Assembly (NCBI GenBank): GCA_951813605.1
Contig: OX638379.1
Location: 816,471 to 880,470, forward strand
DNA length: 64,000 bases
Direction of reading: 5' to 3'
Source: an uncultured Bryobacterales bacterium
GTDB taxonomy: Bacteria; Acidobacteriota; Terriglobia; Bryobacterales; UBA6623
This document shows, piece by piece, positions 43,257 through 52,268 of this stretch. Position 1 is the stretch's first letter. Each line of letters opens with the position of its first letter. The translations under genes were made by a program, and so were the position numbers. Under the pieces are notes generated by a model. It was given only the letters and a program-made list of their open reading frames with translations, searched no databases and was not told where the DNA came from.

Positions 43257-45005
43257 TTAACCGTGACCGTTCAGGCGTTCGACATAGACGAAATACGCGC
43301 CTCGCCGTCCCAAGCCGGGCTTCCAGAATGATGCCCGCATCGTCGTCTTGCCCTGTTCCAAGTCGATCTCGATCGCGACGCTGGTAGCACCCTCTGGAAT
43401 TTGCTGCTCGGCCTGTCGATCACCGACCTGGAGGTGCCCGGTCTTGCCGTCAATCGGATAGTCCGCTTCCGGCGGGCGCTCTCGCAGCGTCATCCGGTAC
43501 CGTCCCGGACGAGCGACTTCAATGGCCCAGAAGCCGTCCACCCAGGGGCCTTCCGATGGCGCGTCTTGGATGACGCGCTGGTTGGGAGGGCCTCCCGTAT
43601 ACCAGTCAAAGCTGGTTAGGCGAACGGGATTCGCGTCCGCCGCGCCGACCGGGATCTCCAAGTACTCGTCGAATCTTTGCGTGACGTCGCTCCACCAGCG
43701 CTCGTACTCTCTGCGAAGCCGTGACACGATCTCTGGATGCTGCGAGGCGACGTCGTTCTGCTGCCCGGGGTCAGCCTTGATGTCGTACAGTTCCGCCCCG
43801 CTAACGAGCCGCCAGCGATTCGTGAGTACCGAGGAATGGTAGAACGGCCTCGGAGACTCCATTTGGTATTCGCCGTCTCGCAGGACCTGCTGGTGCTGAA
43901 TGAAGTGCGTTCTACCTTCAGGGAAAGCACCCTGGCCGGTCAGGACAGGCACCAAGCTCGTGCCATCGAACTCGATTGGCGGACTTGACACGCCGGTCAA
44001 ATCGATCAGCGTCGGCACCACGTCAATGTGGGCCGCGAGGCTGCCGACGTCGCGTCCGCCATCGATACCCCCGGCCGGCCAGCGGACGAAGAATGGAACG
44101 CGGTGCCCGCCATCGTAGTTGGAGCCCTTGCCAGAGCGCATGCCGGCGTTGTGGCCGTTGCGCCATCCCGCCGACGAACCGTTATCGGTCATGAAAATGA
44201 GGATCGTGTTGTCTTCCAAGCCCAGTTCGCTTAGCTTGGCCCGGAGCCGTGCGAAGTTGTCGTCAATGTTCTCGATCATTCCGTAAAACGACGCTCGCGG
44301 CTCTTCGACTCCCATCGCGACGTACGGCTGACTGTATTTCTCGTGCACCCAGTACGGCGCGTGCGGCGCGTTCGTGGGGAGGAAGAGAAAGAACGGCCGG
44401 TCCGCGTTCTCCTCAATGAACCGCATGCCTTCATCGAAGAACACGTCCGTGCAGTAACCTTGGAATTCCTCAGGCACGTTATTGCGGTAGTAGGTGTCGT
44501 CGAAATAGTCGTTGCCCCACCAGTCCGCGGCTTGAGTCACGCCGCCGCTCCAGCAGGCGACCGTTTCGTCGAATCCCCGCTCGTTCGGACGGTACGGCCA
44601 ATTGTCTCCGAGGTGCCACTTGCCGAATAGGCCCGTCCGGTACCCGCCGGCGGAGAGCATGTTCGCCACGGTGATCTCGTCATGCCTGAGGATCGACCTG
44701 CCCGCATAGGCCGCTGTCACCCCGGTGCGATATGCATACCTGCCCGTCAACAGAGCCGCCCGCGTCGGCGCACAGAGTGGATCAACGTGGAAGTCCGTGA
44801 ATCTAACGCTCTCGCCATGGAACTTATCGAGATTGGGCGTGCGCAGCGCCGTATTCCCGTGGCATGCTAGATCGCCGTACCCTTGGTCGTCGGTGATCAC
44901 CAGGACTACGTTCGGAGACCTGCTAAGCGACCCTCCGCAGGCCGCGGCCGCGATGGTCGCCGAAGCACCGAGGAAAGAACGCCTGCTGAGACCTTGCTCC
45001 GCCAT
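43257..45005 (-). CDS. Sulfatase, Tat-type lipoprotein leader, C-terminal beta domain
   Basis: This 582-residue sulfatase starts at 45005, where the ATG precedes SRRSFLGASATIAAAACGGS, a twin-arginine leader ending in a lipobox-like AAAC. The frame is open back to 45053 without a leader advantage. Active-site blocks: VLVITDDQGYGDLACHGN, formylglycine motif C78-A-P-T-R82, GLFGKWHLGDNWP, FLPTNAPHAPYW and MTDNGSSAGW. Residues about 450-582 form a beta module (FWAIEVARPGRYRMTLRERP) homologous to that of the sulfatase at 16468, so the two are paralogues. It acts outside the cytoplasm on a sulfated glycan. Confidence 0.9.
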   Translation of the reverse strand: MAEQGLSRRSFLGASATIAAAACGGSLSRSPNVVLVITDDQGYGDLACHGNTALRTPNLDKFHGESVRFTDFHVDPLCAPTRAALLTGRYAYRTGVTAAYAGRSILRHDEITVANMLSAGGYRTGLFGKWHLGDNWPYRPNERGFDETVACWSGGVTQAADWWGNDYFDDTYYRNNVPEEFQGYCTDVFFDEGMRFIEENADRPFFLFLPTNAPHAPYWVHEKYSQPYVAMGVEEPRASFYGMIENIDDNFARLRAKLSELGLEDNTILIFMTDNGSSAGWRNGHNAGMRSGKGSNYDGGHRVPFFVRWPAGGIDGGRDVGSLAAHIDVVPTLIDLTGVSSPPIEFDGTSLVPVLTGQGAFPEGRTHFIQHQQVLRDGEYQMESPRPFYHSSVLTNRWRLVSGAELYDIKADPGQQNDVASQHPEIVSRLRREYERWWSDVTQRFDEYLEIPVGAADANPVRLTSFDWYTGGPPNQRVIQDAPSEGPWVDGFWAIEVARPGRYRMTLRERPPEADYPIDGKTGHLQVGDRQAEQQIPEGATSVAIEIDLEQGKTTMRASFWKPGLGRRGAYFVYVERLNGHG

Positions 45006-45533
45006 GCCTTCAAACTCTCGACAGGCGCCCGAACTCGCTGATCCTTGAAGCACGGGGGAATTCTATCGCGCCGGGCTGTCTTGGCGTCGATGCAGTTCGC
45101 TTTGAGATCGCAGTTGTTCTCACGTGTTCGTGTTTCCGTGGGCCAAAGCCCTGTAGTTGGGCAACGGGCCCCGGCAATTGTCGGGGGGAAGTTGCCTCGC
45201 GACCTAGCGCTATGTGCGGCAAGAGCCATGTCGGGAACGCTCGATCTGCATGAATTCAATTCTTGTCGCGTCGGACCGCTCCGCGCGGACGGGGCCTTGC
45301 GACAACAGCCTTGAGCGCCTCGACACCCAGCAGGGCTTACTCTGTCTCCTGCAACGCAATTCGTGTTCGGGCTCGCATCGTCGGGCGGTGAATTCTCATG
45401 CACGGAGTTCGCAGAAAAAGAGTTTGAGGCGGTACAGCAATGCAGCAATCGCAATCTTGCCGGAAAGAAGGATTTGCTATGCTGCAACCATTGCATCGAG
45501 CCGTCTAGTGCTGTCTGCGATGAGTTCCATTCG
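45006..45533. other. Divergent 528-nt intergenic region
   Basis: This lies between the sulfatase (minus) and the Gly-rich TPR gene (plus). The TPR frame is open from 45363 but without a leader until the ATG at 45534. No other gene is supported. Confidence 0.35.
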
Positions 45534-46925
45534 ATGACCGCAATCAGATGCGCATTTCCCTGTTTTCTGATTGCATCCCTTGCGCTTTGGGGTCAGACGC
45601 AAGACAGAGGCGCAACGCCCTCTAGCGGCAACGACGCTGGGCCCGGCATTCCTGGCGGAGGATACGGCAACTCTGGCGGTCCTTATGGAGGCTCCGGCGG
45701 GGCATACGGAAGTTCCAATGTCCCGGCCGGCGGGAGCACATCACGTGCACCAAGTGCTGGCGGTGGCACAAGGACGTCTCGATCCGTTCCGGGCGGTCGT
45801 CAGACAACCACGCAAGGCCGTACTCGCGACACGACCCGTCAGGACACCTACAGCAACTCCGACCGATCGAACCGCAATAGCGGGCTTCGCCAGATGGGCA
45901 CACCCATCTACTTGCACGGCCGCGTGGTTACGGATGGCGGCGAGCCACCGCCCGAGCCAGTTGTCGTCAGGATGAACTGCGGAACCAGATCCACGCCGCA
46001 GGGATACACCGACAGCAAGGGACACTTCAGCTTTCAGCCGGGCGGGAACTCAGCTCTAGTCCTCGCGGATGCGAGCGTCAGCAATTTGGGCCATGGAGGA
46101 CGAAGCACAGGCCTCACCACAGGGTCGTTCGGGTCGGCCAATCTTTCGCAATGCCATCTGGAGGCCGGGTTGCCGGGCTACCGGACGGATCGCCTGGCAT
46201 TGGGCATGGTTCGCATGGGCTCGAACGATGTCGGACTTATCGTGGTGCACCGTCTGGAAGGCTTGATCGGAGACACGGTTAGCATAACGACACTGACCGC
46301 GCCGGCTAACGCCAGGAAGGCGTACCAGAAGGGGATCAAGGCGTTGCGAAAGAGGAGCCCGAACCGCGAGCGAGCCGCTCGGCACCTCGAGAGCGCGGTC
46401 GAAGCCTATCCTGAATACGCAGCCGCGTGGCTGGCACTAGGCAAAGCTCGCGAGGGCCTTGACGATCCGGACGGCGCGCGGCAAGCGTACAGCCGTTCAA
46501 TTGAGGCCGATCCGAAATTCCTCTGGCCTTACGAACCGTTGATTGAATTGGCGGCGGACCGAAATGACTGGATCAAAGTCGAGTCGCTGACCGAGCTTTA
46601 CCTCAAGCTCTCGCCGAGATCTTCCAAGATGAGGTTCCTGAGCGCGCTGGCGTCAGTGAGGCTCAAGAACCTGGAACGTGCGGAGGCGATGGTCCAGTCG
46701 ATGGACGAACTGAACGAGAAGGACGATTGGCCGCTCAGCTACGCCATCATGGCAGCGGTTCATGAGGACCGGGCCGAGTGGGAGAAAGCGGCTAGCGAAT
46801 ACGAGATGTATATCGGTCGATCACCAGACCACAAGACTGTGGACGAGGCCAAGAGAAGGCTCTACGAGTGGGAAATGCTTCGGATCATCGAGCCCCGCGG
46901 AAAGATGCTCGCCCGGTCTCCATGA
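45534..46925 (+). CDS. Secreted Gly/Ser-rich TPR protein
   Basis: This 463-residue protein has a leader (TAIRCAFPCFLIASLALWGQ), then a low-complexity Gly/Ser/Tyr-rich stretch (residues about 25-110; GGGYGNSGGPYGGSGGAYGS). A carboxypeptidase-regulatory-like beta segment follows (about 120-200; TPIYLHGRVVTDGGEPPPEP, YTDSKGHFSFQPGG). C-terminal TPRs cover about 250-460 (AYQKGIKALRKRSPNRERAA, WLALGKAREGLDDPDGARQA). This architecture suggests a periplasmic or surface scaffold. Co-regulated partners are not evident. Upstream is a divergent sulfatase. Confidence 0.82.
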   Translation: MTAIRCAFPCFLIASLALWGQTQDRGATPSSGNDAGPGIPGGGYGNSGGPYGGSGGAYGSSNVPAGGSTSRAPSAGGGTRTSRSVPGGRQTTTQGRTRDTTRQDTYSNSDRSNRNSGLRQMGTPIYLHGRVVTDGGEPPPEPVVVRMNCGTRSTPQGYTDSKGHFSFQPGGNSALVLADASVSNLGHGGRSTGLTTGSFGSANLSQCHLEAGLPGYRTDRLALGMVRMGSNDVGLIVVHRLEGLIGDTVSITTLTAPANARKAYQKGIKALRKRSPNRERAARHLESAVEAYPEYAAAWLALGKAREGLDDPDGARQAYSRSIEADPKFLWPYEPLIELAADRNDWIKVESLTELYLKLSPRSSKMRFLSALASVRLKNLERAEAMVQSMDELNEKDDWPLSYAIMAAVHEDRAEWEKAASEYEMYIGRSPDHKTVDEAKRRLYEWEMLRIIEPRGKMLARSP

Positions 46926-47143
46926 ATTAGGCGAACCGAAGTCTTCCGTTGCAAAGGTTGGCGGTGCAGGCGGTCTTACTGGAAAGCGCATGAAGCGTTT
47001 GCAAGGGCTGGACTAGTTCGAGTGACGGATCCGGACAGGCGTCGAAGGCCAAGCGTTTGCCCGTCCGCGCTATGGGAAACGTTCCCTATGCCCCGCTGCC
47101 CGCTCTCGTGATGAGGTAGCCGCGAAGAGTATCGATCGTCTCT
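46926..47143. other. Convergent gap
   Basis: Gap between the TPR gene and the tandem hydrolase, with no gene and no hairpin carrying a T-run. Confidence 0.35.
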
Positions 47144-48913
47144 TCAGTTGGGCAAGTGTCGGTCGAACCATTCGACGGTAGCCTTCACGTAGTCAGGGGA
47201 ATCAGGGGACTTGCCGGGGAACGTCGAGCCGTGGCCGCCGCCAGGGATTATCAGGACCTCCACCGCAACGCCCGTTTCCAGCATTCGGTGCGCAAGGAGT
47301 TCCGCATGTTGGATCGGCACCACGGCGTCCGTGTCGCCGTGAATGATCAGCGTTGGCGGGTCGTCATGGGATACGTAGTGAATGGGCGACGCGTCGCGGT
47401 AGGCGATGTACTGAGGCGATGTCTTGGGATCCCTCGCCATGAGCCGCATGCCAAATAGCGATGCGAACGTGCCGGAACCGTACGTGCCGTTATGCAGGAT
47501 CAGGTCCGTTGGGGGCGCCCACGGCACGATCGTTTGCAGTTTGGCGCTTTCCCGGTTGACCGGGTCGGGGTCGTGCGGAGTGCCCGGGGAAGGTTTCAGT
47601 CCGAGCATCAGTGTCAGATGGCCGCCCGAGGAGCCGCCCACCCCTCCGATCCTCTCAGGATCTATTCCCCATCGCGAGGCATGGTGTCGGATGAACCGCA
47701 CGGCCCGCTCAACATCTTCGATTTGCGCAGGGTACTTGTTGAGTGGGGCTGTTCGGTGGTTCACGGCGAACACCGTATAGCCGGCCTCCACCAGAGGCAG
47801 CCCGAAGACTTCCAATTGCCGGCTGGCCTTTTGCTGGGGTGCGCTAGCCGCCAGTGGCGAATGCCAGCCACTGCCGGTGATGTGCAGAATTCCATATCCA
47901 TTGGGGCGCTCGGGCCTATAGACGTCCAAAAGCAGAGCCCCGCCAGAAACCATGCCGAATGTGACATCTCGCTCGATGCGCTCGGCTTTGCTGCTCTCCG
48001 CTGGCGGGGGTTTCTCCGCTGGCGCCCCGCCGGAAAGATGTTCCTTGAAGAAACCCACGATCGCTCCCAGATAGTCGGGTGGATCCTTGGCTCCGGGGAA
48101 CGAAGCCCCGTGTCCTCCGCCTTGAATTGTCACTAGTGCGGCCTCGATGCCGTCCCCTTCTAGCCGGGACAGAAACTCCTGGGATCGAGCATGAGGCACC
48201 CGGTCGTCGGCCGTTCCGTGCATGAGAAGAAAGGGAGGGTCATCGGGCGTCACATGCGCTGCCGGTGACGCATCCCGATAGATCCGGTATGCGGTCGAGG
48301 ATGGCGGGTCACGCTGACCAAGCCGCATGCCGAGCAGCGATGACACGGACGCACTGGAGAAGCGACCTTCGAATCGCGTCAGGTCCGTCGGGGCCGCTCG
48401 GGCGAACACGGCCTGCAGCTTCGCGCTCTCGCGCTCGACAGGGTCCGCGTTCCGGTCGTCGCCGTCGCCATCAAGGACCCCCAGCATGCTGATCAGGTGC
48501 CCCCCCGAAGACCCCCCGACGCCGCCGATTCGGTCGGCGTGGATCCCCAAGCGGGCGGCGTGGCGGCGCACGAATCGAACCGCCCTTTGCGCGTCCTCAA
48601 CGGGTGCCGGATACGAGTACCGCGGAGCCGCGCGATGGTTGATCACAAATACCGTGAAGCCTGCGCCGGTCAGTGGCGGAACGTAGAGCTTCGCGAATCC
48701 GGATTCTTTGAGGGGAGTAGCGTCGTACGTCAGCGGCGCATGCCACCCGCTGCCGGGGATGAACACGATGCCGAACCCATTTGACCGCTCGGGGTAATGC
48801 ACGTCCATCAACATCGCGAGACCGCCCCGCATCGCGTAGATGACGTCCTTGTCTACGCGTGCTTGTAAAGCGGCAGAGCACAGCGCCAAGAGGAGGAAAA
48901 AGCGGAGGAACAT
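47144..48913 (-). CDS. Tandem-repeat secreted alpha/beta hydrolase (BD-FAE-like)
   Basis: This 589-residue protein has two homologous alpha/beta-hydrolase units of about 280 residues in one chain. The start at 48913 precedes a leader (MFLRFFLLLALCSAALQA). Unit 1 (about 20-295): FIPGSGWHAPL, VINHRAAPRYSYPAPVEDA, GGVGGSSGGHL with Ser136, MHGTADDRVP (Asp), GGGHGASFPGA (His). Unit 2 (about 305-589): HITGSGWHSPL, AVNHRTAPLNKYPAQIEDV, GGVGGSSGGHL with Ser429, IHGDTDAVVP, GGGHGSTFPGK. Both triads are intact. The units resemble bifunctional feruloyl/acetyl xylan esterase (BD-FAE) type proteins. Short Pro-rich linker AEKPPPAESSK. Confidence 0.9.
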   Translation of the reverse strand: MFLRFFLLLALCSAALQARVDKDVIYAMRGGLAMLMDVHYPERSNGFGIVFIPGSGWHAPLTYDATPLKESGFAKLYVPPLTGAGFTVFVINHRAAPRYSYPAPVEDAQRAVRFVRRHAARLGIHADRIGGVGGSSGGHLISMLGVLDGDGDDRNADPVERESAKLQAVFARAAPTDLTRFEGRFSSASVSSLLGMRLGQRDPPSSTAYRIYRDASPAAHVTPDDPPFLLMHGTADDRVPHARSQEFLSRLEGDGIEAALVTIQGGGHGASFPGAKDPPDYLGAIVGFFKEHLSGGAPAEKPPPAESSKAERIERDVTFGMVSGGALLLDVYRPERPNGYGILHITGSGWHSPLAASAPQQKASRQLEVFGLPLVEAGYTVFAVNHRTAPLNKYPAQIEDVERAVRFIRHHASRWGIDPERIGGVGGSSGGHLTLMLGLKPSPGTPHDPDPVNRESAKLQTIVPWAPPTDLILHNGTYGSGTFASLFGMRLMARDPKTSPQYIAYRDASPIHYVSHDDPPTLIIHGDTDAVVPIQHAELLAHRMLETGVAVEVLIIPGGGHGSTFPGKSPDSPDYVKATVEWFDRHLPN

Positions 48914-49331
48914 ATCGCGAGAGAGTGTAGCGCACGCCAATGCCCGACCGCTCTCGACCTCGATGGATTCCGGATTGCCTGAGGGGCGACTGCCCGGAAG
49001 CGTCTGCAATCTGGCGGGGCGGCACGGGGGAAGCGCGACGAATTCCTTTCTCCGCTGGCGCCGCTTTGGACGTTCCCCCCACTTTGACCGTGTTTGTGGG
49101 ACATCGGATCGCCCCGCGTTCTCACCCTCCCAGTGTCGAGATAGGAGATTGTGAATCTCGCCTCCAGTGGTCTGTACCGCTAGGCGAGCACTTCTCGGTC
49201 ACCGCGTCTGGTCGTCTTTGACGCTAGCCGCCGTGAACGTTGATTCATTAGGGGGTACCCTGTGCGTATTCGGTACCGTCGCGCTAGGAGCGGAAGGATC
49301 CGCGCCAAGCCTTGGGGCGCGTGTCGGAATC
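48914..49331. other. Divergent intergenic region
   Basis: This lies between the tandem hydrolase (minus) and the sulfatase (plus). The sulfatase frame is open back to a GTG at 49167, but the intervening sequence lacks a signal peptide pattern, so its coding status is uncertain. Confidence 0.35.
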
Positions 49332-50750
49332 ATGCCAACACCGGCTGCCAGTGCTATCGCTTTCGCAGCGAATCGACCAATCGACTCACGGCCAAACATC
49401 GTTGTAGTCGTGCTGGACGACGCCCGGTTCGACGACTTCGGCTTTAGTGGCCACCCGTTTGTCCGCACCCCGAACTTCGATTGCATTGCTACAGAGGGCA
49501 TGCAGTTTTCCAACGCATTTGCCTCAGTCCCGCTCTGCTCGCCGAATCGGGCGTGCATCCTAACCGGCTTGTACGCCCATGCCCACGGGATCATCGACAA
49601 CACCGACCGCAGCGAGCGATCCCACCAACTTGTGACGTTCCCACTGCTGCTCAATCGCTGCGGCTACCAGACAGCGTTCATCGGGAAATGGCACATGGGC
49701 CTCGACGACACCCGCCGACCGGGCTTCGACGAATGGCTTTGCATGCGCGGTCAAGGCGACTATTTCGATCCCGAGGTCGACGACAACGGTGGGCGGCGCA
49801 AGCTTCGCGGATACGCCTCCGAAATATTCTCCACCAGAGCGGCTGACTTCATCCGTCGCCAGCGTGACCGGCCCTTCTTGGCCTACCTGTCGCACAAGGC
49901 TGTCCATCCGAATCTGTTCCAAGACGCGGACGGCAGCATCAAGTCGTTACCGGAGGATGGCGGGTTCACGCCGCCCGAGAGGCTTGCGCACATGTACGCG
50001 GACTGTGCGGTTCCGCGTCGCCCGAATGCGGCTTCTTTCGGGGAGGGCAAGCCGGCCCTGCAGAGACCGATCGAGGGTGTGCCGCCCTTGGGATCCGGCA
50101 CCGGCACGCCCGATCATGTGATTCGCAACCGGCTGCGCATCCTAACGGCCGCCGACGAGGCGTTTGGCAGAGTTCTCGAGGCGCTTGACGAGACCGGTCA
50201 GGCCGACAACACCGTTGTTGTCCTGACGAGCGATCACGGGTATTTCTACGGCGAGCATGGCTTGAACGAGGAACGACGTCTCGCCTACGAGGAGAGCATC
50301 CGGGTTCCCCTCGCAATTCGCTGGCCAGCGCGGATTGAGGCTGGAAGCGAATCGGAAGCTTTCGCGCTCAGCGTGGACTTGGCCCCCACCATCCTCGAGT
50401 TGGCGGGCGTGAGGGCGCCCATTGACACGCACGGTCGGTCGCTGGTGCCTCTGCTCGGCGGGGCGTTCCCTCGGGATTGGCGACGTTCAGTCTTGATCGA
50501 ATGCTTCTCCGATACCGTCTGGCCTCGGATGGTGGCGATGGGCTATCAGGCAGTCCGGACGGGTCGATGGAAACACATCCGGTATACCGATCTTGAGGGG
50601 ATGGACGAACTCTACGATTTGGAAGCTGATCCCTACGAGATGCACAACCTGCGGGCAAGTCGCGGCGTCGCTGCAAGAAGAGCTGAACTCGACGCCGAAC
50701 TGAATCGCCTGCTGAGAGAAACGGACGCCCAGTACCCCCCATCGATGTAG
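49332..50750 (+). CDS. Sulfatase (formylglycine type)
   Basis: This is a sulfatase of about 472 residues. I chose the ATG at 49332 because sulfatases usually have only 10-30 residues before the first strand, here PNIVVVVLDDARFDD. An alternative GTG at 49167 would add 55 residues. Formylglycine motif C69-S-P-N-R73 (Asn in place of the usual Ser/Thr/Ala), then GKWHMG, AYLSHKAVHPN, VVVLTSDHGYFYGEHGLNEER and ELYDLEADPYEMHNL. No convincing leader is visible from this start. The gene is convergent with the DUF1501 gene at 50797. It is not closely similar to the other three sulfatases here, so a separate subfamily is likely. Confidence 0.86.
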   Translation: MPTPAASAIAFAANRPIDSRPNIVVVVLDDARFDDFGFSGHPFVRTPNFDCIATEGMQFSNAFASVPLCSPNRACILTGLYAHAHGIIDNTDRSERSHQLVTFPLLLNRCGYQTAFIGKWHMGLDDTRRPGFDEWLCMRGQGDYFDPEVDDNGGRRKLRGYASEIFSTRAADFIRRQRDRPFLAYLSHKAVHPNLFQDADGSIKSLPEDGGFTPPERLAHMYADCAVPRRPNAASFGEGKPALQRPIEGVPPLGSGTGTPDHVIRNRLRILTAADEAFGRVLEALDETGQADNTVVVLTSDHGYFYGEHGLNEERRLAYEESIRVPLAIRWPARIEAGSESEAFALSVDLAPTILELAGVRAPIDTHGRSLVPLLGGAFPRDWRRSVLIECFSDTVWPRMVAMGYQAVRTGRWKHIRYTDLEGMDELYDLEADPYEMHNLRASRGVAARRAELDAELNRLLRETDAQYPPSM

Positions 50751-50796
50751 AACGACCTCTGCGGTCGGCCTTGGTCTGGACGCGCGGAGCCCTGGA

Positions 50797-52263
50797 TCAG
50801 GCCAGGATCGGCCGGATGACCTCCCCTGCGACGTCGGTTAGCCGATAGCGCCTGCCGTTGTAGTTGTACGTCAGCCGCTCGTGGTCCATTCCCAGCAGGT
50901 GCAGGATCGTGGCGTGGAAGTCATGGACCGATACCGGATCACTGCCGACCTTGAAACCAATGTCGTCGGACTCGCCGTACGACACCCCGCCCTTGATCCC
51001 GCCGCCGACCATCCAAGCGGTCAAGCAGTGCGGATTATGGTCCCGACCCGGCTTTGATGTGCCGACCTGGGCCACGGGCAGCCGTCCGAACTCTCCGCCC
51101 CAGATCACCAGTGTGTCGTCCAACAGTCCGCTCTGCTCCAGATCGGTGAGCAGTGCAGCGAAAGGCTGGTCGGTCTCCCCAGCGAATTGGGAGTGGTTGC
51201 CCACGATGTCGATGTGTCCGTCCCAGGCTCGCTGGTTTTCCATTCCGCCCGAGTAAATCTGGACGAAACGCACGCCTCGCTCTAAGAGCCTTCGGGCAGT
51301 GATGCACTGGCGGGCGACGTGACCGCACCTTTCGCTGTGAAGGCCGTAAAGTTCCTTGATGTGAGCCGGCTCGCTCTCGACGTCCAAGGCCTCCGGCGCG
51401 GCCGCCTGCATGCGGTAAGCGAGTTCGAAGCTCTCGATGCGGGCAGCCAGTTCCTGCTGTTGCGGATTCCCTTCTAGGTCGCGACGGTTGAGTTGCGCGA
51501 TCAGATCCAGCTGGGCGCGCTGTCGGGGGCCCGCCAATGCAGCCGGGGGCTTCAAGTTCCGGATCGGCTCGCCTTTAGGACGCAGCCAGGTTCCTTGGTA
51601 AGCGCCAGGCAGAAAGCCAGCGGACCAGTTCGCCGCGCTGCCCTTCGGCAACCCGCGATCCTTGGGATCCGACATGACGACGAATCCCGGCAGGTCGTTA
51701 CTCTCGCTTCCGAGACCGTAGGTTATCCATGACCCGAGGCAGGGGAAACCCATGCGCGGCTGCCCGCAGTTGACCATGAACAGGGCAGGCGAGTGATTGT
51801 TGGAATCCGAGTGCGCGGAGTGGATGAACGCGATCTTGTCGACGTGCTCTCCCAGATGGGGAAAGATCTCGGAAACCATCTTTCCGCTCTGCCCGCGCGG
51901 CGAGAACTTGAACGGCGACTGCATCAGAGCGCCGACCTCTTGCGAGAAGAATCCGGTGAACTTGTCGAATCCCTCGAGATCCTGCCCGTGGCGCTTGGCG
52001 AGTTCCGGCTTGTAGTCCCAGGTGTCGATGTGGCTCGGACCGCCGTTGATGAAGAGCCATATGACGCGCTTGGCTTTGGGGGCAAAATGGGGAGTCCGGG
52101 GGGCCATGGGATTCAGCGCGCGATCGGCAACGGAAGCCGCTTCCAGCAGGCCCTCGTCGGCAAGCAATCCGGCGAGTCCGATGACTCCGAATCCCATGCC
52201 GCAGCGCCCCAGCATCGAGCGACGCGAGAGGATTGGTTTGCGTTGGGTTTCTCTTGATGTCAT
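50797..52263 (-). CDS. DUF1501 protein, Tat-exported
   Basis: This 488-residue protein is the second DUF1501 protein in the window. The start at 52263 lies 5 nt after the PSD1 stop; a twin-arginine leader follows (SRRSMLGRCGMGFGVIGLAGLL). Family blocks: VIWLFINGGPSHIDTWDYKP, IHSAHSDSNNHSPALFMVN, GSWITYGLGSESNDLPGFVV, CITARRLLERGVRFVQIYSGG, WDGHIDIVGNHSQFA, LVIWGGEFGRLPVAQ, GRDHNPHCLTAWMVGGGIKG and DFHATILHLLGMDHERLTY. It is longer in the middle than the paralogue at 11022 and closer to the family consensus. Co-translation with the PSD1 protein suggests a functional pair; no reaction is established. Confidence 0.92.
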   Translation of the reverse strand: MTSRETQRKPILSRRSMLGRCGMGFGVIGLAGLLADEGLLEAASVADRALNPMAPRTPHFAPKAKRVIWLFINGGPSHIDTWDYKPELAKRHGQDLEGFDKFTGFFSQEVGALMQSPFKFSPRGQSGKMVSEIFPHLGEHVDKIAFIHSAHSDSNNHSPALFMVNCGQPRMGFPCLGSWITYGLGSESNDLPGFVVMSDPKDRGLPKGSAANWSAGFLPGAYQGTWLRPKGEPIRNLKPPAALAGPRQRAQLDLIAQLNRRDLEGNPQQQELAARIESFELAYRMQAAAPEALDVESEPAHIKELYGLHSERCGHVARQCITARRLLERGVRFVQIYSGGMENQRAWDGHIDIVGNHSQFAGETDQPFAALLTDLEQSGLLDDTLVIWGGEFGRLPVAQVGTSKPGRDHNPHCLTAWMVGGGIKGGVSYGESDDIGFKVGSDPVSVHDFHATILHLLGMDHERLTYNYNGRRYRLTDVAGEVIRPILA

Positions 52264-52268
52264 GGTGT

